Source: JANNYA01 sp043754435
Lineage (GTDB): Bacteria > Pseudomonadota > Gammaproteobacteria > Xanthomonadales > SZUA-5
Assembly: GCA_043754435.1 (NCBI GenBank)
Contig: JAYUUS010000047.1
Location: 1 to 18,252 of the forward strand
Direction: 5' to 3'
DNA length: 18,252 nucleotides
Shown one piece after another: positions 15,868 to 18,252 of this stretch (its first letter is position 1; each line of letters begins with the position of its first letter). Made by a program: the position numbers and the translations under genes. The notes under the pieces are model-generated. The model was not told where the DNA came from, did no database searches, and saw only the letters and a program-made list of their open reading frames with translations.

Positions 15868-17246
15868 TGCAAAACCAATTTGACGCGATTATTATTGGTG
15901 CGGGCCCGGCGGGTGCTAGCGCTGCGATCTTGCTGGCGAATGCTGGGTGGTCGGTCGCTTTAATTGAAAAGCAAAATTTTCCGCGCCGAAAAGTCTGCGG
16001 CGAATGCGTCGCGGCGAGCAACATGCCGCTGCTGGATGCCTTGGGCGTTGGCGCTCAGTTCATGGCTCAGGCTGGCCCAGAATTGCGCCAAGTTGCCCTC
16101 TTGCGCGGCCGACGCACGGTGTATGCCCCGCTGCCAGCGGCCGTCCATCCCGGTTATGCCTGGGGCCGAGCGCTGGGCCGCGAAACGCTGGACACGCTGC
16201 TGCTAGCGCGCGCCCGCGCGGCTGGAGCGGTAGTACTGCAGCCTTACACCGTACAAGATCTAACCGGCCCTGCGGGTAAGCACGTATGCACGATACGCGG
16301 CGGCGGATCGCAACAACAGGTAGTGCTAAAAGCCCCAGTGGCTATTCTGGCGCACGGCTCGTGGGAGCCGTTGCCAGCGGCCCGTGCGCAGCAGCGCCAG
16401 CAGGGTCAGAAAAACAAACCTAGCGATTTGCTGGCGTTCAAGGCCAACTTTCGCGGCGCAAATTTGCGCGCCGGCTTGCTGTGTGTGCTGGCTTTTACCG
16501 GGGGTTATGGCGGCATTGTGCTGGGCGATGAGGGCTTAGTGACACTGGCATGCTGTATTCGCGTTGATCGCCTAGATAAGCTGCGCCGCGCGGCACCGGG
16601 TTTAGCTGCCGGGGACGTCATTGAGGCCATGCTTAAGCACGAATGTATGGGCGTTGCTGAGGCTTTGCACACAGCAACGCGCTGTGGCGCTTGGTTGGCT
16701 TCGGGTCCGTTGGCACCGGGCGTGCGCTTGCAAAAAAATGACGCCGCCTTTCGCATCGGCAATGCGGCGGGTGAAGCCCATCCGATTATCGGCGAAGGCA
16801 TGAGCATGGCGCTGCAGTCGGCGTGGATGCTGTGCGGACATTTGATTCTTGCTCGGCAAGCACATGCGTCACCCGCAGGCACGCAGGATGCTGTAGCCGC
16901 CGATTCCGCTAATTCCGCAGCTTGGCTAACTGAAGTGCATGCCCAGTACGCCCGTGAGTGGCGGAGCCAATTCACGCCCCGACTCCATTTGGCGGCCGCA
17001 TTTTCCCATTTAGCCATGCACCCGTTCACTTCGCGCGCTTTGATCGCCGTGCTGAGCCTATGGCCCTCGCTATTGACACGCGGGGCGACGTGGGGCGGAA
17101 AAATCCACTGCGCCGCTGACACGGCCCTAATCACCGAACTGAGCGCGAACTCAGCAAGGCCTCCGCGAAATTCGAGTTTAACAGCGCGCCCAGCGTCCCT
17201 GCCCTTTTTGCCTACCCACCCGGAGCAACCCTATGAGCACTACTAA
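15867..17246 (+). CDS. FAD-dependent oxidoreductase (geranylgeranyl-reductase-like superfamily)
   Basis: A flavoprotein of 459 residues. The N-terminal dinucleotide-binding fold is AIIIGAGPAGASAAILL (8-23 region, Gly11/Gly13/Gly16) with acidic Glu34 at the end of strand 2. FPRRKVCGECV (38-48) is the superfamily PRxKVCGE signature, GRALGRETLDTLL (100-112) is the substrate/FAD region, and GNAAGEAHPIIGEGMSMAL (298-316) is the second FAD site. It lacks the WxWxIP motif of flavin halogenases. It could hydroxylate, dehydrogenate or reduce the operon product, in the way a flavoprotein acts after the type III synthase and methyltransferase in phenolic-lipid clusters such as srsABC. The start overlaps the methyltransferase stop. 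Its last 14 bases overlap the ACP gene. Residues beyond about 425 form a Ser/Pro/Ala-rich tail without domain features. Confidence 0.87.
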   Translation: MQNQFDAIIIGAGPAGASAAILLANAGWSVALIEKQNFPRRKVCGECVAASNMPLLDALGVGAQFMAQAGPELRQVALLRGRRTVYAPLPAAVHPGYAWGRALGRETLDTLLLARARAAGAVVLQPYTVQDLTGPAGKHVCTIRGGGSQQQVVLKAPVAILAHGSWEPLPAARAQQRQQGQKNKPSDLLAFKANFRGANLRAGLLCVLAFTGGYGGIVLGDEGLVTLACCIRVDRLDKLRRAAPGLAAGDVIEAMLKHECMGVAEALHTATRCGAWLASGPLAPGVRLQKNDAAFRIGNAAGEAHPIIGEGMSMALQSAWMLCGHLILARQAHASPAGTQDAVAADSANSAAWLTEVHAQYAREWRSQFTPRLHLAAAFSHLAMHPFTSRALIAVLSLWPSLLTRGATWGGKIHCAADTALITELSANSARPPRNSSLTARPASLPFLPTHPEQPYEHY

Positions 17247-17565
17247 AAGCACTGCAGAGCGTATCAGCGCCCTCCTTGTAAAGGACTACAAGCTTAATCC
17301 CCTGCACCTAACGCCCGACGCACGCCTTACAGATTTGGGCATCGATTCGCTGGGCATGGCTGAACTAATGTTCAATATTGAGGACGAGTTTGGCGTGGAG
17401 CTGGACTCTGACCCGGCTCAGATCACGACCTTTGGTGAGGTGGTACACTTTATTGATGCCGTCATAGCTGAGCAATCTGTCGCTAAAACAGTGTCCGCAC
17501 AAGTGCCTTACCCGGCCGCCCAATCGCCTTTGAGTACCGTAATTGGCGCGCCGCTCGCCCCATGA
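17233..17565 (+). CDS. Acyl carrier protein
   Basis: A 110-residue acyl carrier protein that carries intermediates on a phosphopantetheine arm. The attachment site is Ser39 in LTDLGIDSLGMAEL, followed by the acidic recognition helix MFNIEDEFGVEL (46-57). Helices before and after fit a normal ACP of about 80 residues. The remaining 30 residues (from about AEQSVAKTV on) are a Pro/Ala-rich tail not usual in fatty-acid AcpP. GGAG lies seven bases before the ATG. The gene overlaps the oxidoreductase by 14 bases and the following KS by four (ATGA, 17562-17565). This is a pathway-dedicated ACP rather than the housekeeping one, judging by the operon and the tail. Confidence 0.93.
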   Translation: MSTTKSTAERISALLVKDYKLNPLHLTPDARLTDLGIDSLGMAELMFNIEDEFGVELDSDPAQITTFGEVVHFIDAVIAEQSVAKTVSAQVPYPAAQSPLSTVIGAPLAP

Positions 17566-18252
17566 GACGCGTAGCGGTCACCGGTATCGGCGTCGTTTGC
17601 CCACTCGGACATTGCGCAAGCGCAGTGTACGAGGCGGCGCGTGCAGGCCGCTCGGCGATTCAAAGAGTTAACTTCCCCGGCGCGCAGCGATTGGCTGCGC
17701 CGTGGGCGGCGACCGTGCAATTTGACGCGGCCGAACATTTCGAGCCACCGCAGCAGCGGCTATTGGATCGCGTTAGTCATTTTGCCGTGGTCGCAGCCGA
17801 CCGTGCGTTTGCAGATGCCAATTGCGAGCTAACCGCTGCTGAGCGGGTACGCGCCGGCGTGTTTTTGGGCACCGGCATGGGTGGCTCGCAGAGTATGGAT
17901 GAGGGTTATCAAACACTTTACGGTGAACAGTCTAATCGCATCAAACCTATGCTTATTCTACAGGGTATGCATAACGCGCCCGCCGCGTGGATCGGCATCA
18001 AGCACCGTTTGCTTGGGCCTAATTTGACTTACTCCACCGCCTGCTCTTCATCAAGCGTAGCGCTCGGCGAAGCGTGGCTACGGGTGGGGCACGGCCTATT
18101 GGACGTAGCGATTGCGGGTGGCTCTGAGGCACCTTTGTCGCTGGGTTCGCTCAAAGCTTGGGAAGCGATGCATACGCTGGCGGCCGTCGATGTTGATGAT
18201 CCTGCAACGTCGTGTAAGCCATTTTCAAAAAACCGCAGCGGTATGGTGCTTG
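17562..18252 (+). CDS. Beta-ketoacyl-ACP synthase (FabF-like KS), 5' part
   Basis: A decarboxylating condensing enzyme that elongates ACP-bound chains, cut by the window end after 230 codons of an expected 400 or so. The N terminus MRRVAVTGIGVVCPLG is typical of the KAS I/II family. The nucleophile Cys161 is present in TYSTACSSSSVALGE, so it is a catalytic KS and not a chain-length-factor partner. The GGSEAPLS block (187-193) and CKPFSKNRSGMVL (218-230) are also typical. The two catalytic His residues lie beyond the window. The ATG shares bases with the ACP stop codon, so KS and ACP are translated together. An extra condensing enzyme here argues that the operon elongates its own chain. Confidence 0.93.
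   Translation, partial: MRRVAVTGIGVVCPLGHCASAVYEAARAGRSAIQRVNFPGAQRLAAPWAATVQFDAAEHFEPPQQRLLDRVSHFAVVAADRAFADANCELTAAERVRAGVFLGTGMGGSQSMDEGYQTLYGEQSNRIKPMLILQGMHNAPAAWIGIKHRLLGPNLTYSTACSSSSVALGEAWLRVGHGLLDVAIAGGSEAPLSLGSLKAWEAMHTLAAVDVDDPATSCKPFSKNRSGMVL

Noticed and set aside
16128..16385. Repeat of TGCCAGCGGCC at two sites in the oxidoreductase gene
   Set aside because: Both copies encode LPAA in a GC-rich gene. They are short and far apart, so chance codon reuse is enough.
16505..17134. 209-codon open frame antisense to the oxidoreductase gene
   Set aside because: It lies wholly opposite a clear FAD-enzyme gene, its product is rich in Ala/Arg/Ser/Pro without domains, and high-GC coding DNA often leaves such mirror frames open.
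15867..17246. Flavin-dependent halogenase
   Set aside because: The WxWxIP motif is absent. The KVCGE signature and late GEGMSMAL motif fit the geranylgeranyl-reductase-like group better.
17562..18252. Chain-length factor of a type II PKS
   Set aside because: The active-site Cys is present in TACSSSS; chain-length factors usually have Gln there.

Overview
The window reads as chromosomal DNA from a proteobacterium, most likely gamma or beta. The evidence is mid-to-high GC coding sequence, an xdhB-xdhC tail, an alpha-phosphoglucomutase that aligns with the enterobacterial Pgm type from its first residues, and a secreted protease carrying a short DDLFANGFD motif of a kind I associate with Xanthomonadales-like exported proteins. 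The genus cannot be fixed from sequence alone. There are no rRNA, tRNA, CRISPR or IS features. The genes are intact apart from the two cut by the window edges.

Left part (1-5643). The 3' end of xdhB (molybdopterin subunit of xanthine dehydrogenase) is followed by xdhC, its cofactor-insertion partner, on the + strand. A VapBC-type toxin-antitoxin pair (AbrB-fold antitoxin, PIN toxin, GTGA overlap) comes next. It converges on a minus-strand pair: a HAD phosphatase, then pgm, which interconverts glucose-1-P and glucose-6-P.

Middle part (5644-10261). This holds an unrecognised 126-residue protein with a possible tiny follower ORF, and a secreted trypsin-like serine protease with a long N-terminal region. 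It also holds a 17-codon ORF behind a very good ribosome binding site, a membrane-anchored phospholipase D/cardiolipin-synthase-like enzyme, and a glycine-zipper protein. The last two converge on a strong shared hairpin.

Right part (10262-18252). A 937-residue soluble hybrid histidine kinase (four PAS domains, HisKA, HATPase, receiver) is followed by a 227-residue protein. That protein looks like the dimerisation/phosphotransfer half of a kinase with a degenerate ATPase half, so it may be a phosphotransfer partner. Then comes the most interesting block, a tightly coupled operon of type III polyketide synthase, SAM methyltransferase, FAD-dependent oxidoreductase, acyl carrier protein and beta-ketoacyl-ACP synthase, which runs off the window. 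The layout suggests that an ACP/KS system builds or supplies an acyl chain. The chalcone-synthase-fold enzyme would then extend and cyclise it to a resorcinol- or pyrone-type ring, which is methylated and oxidised. Whether the upstream kinase controls this operon is inference from proximity only.
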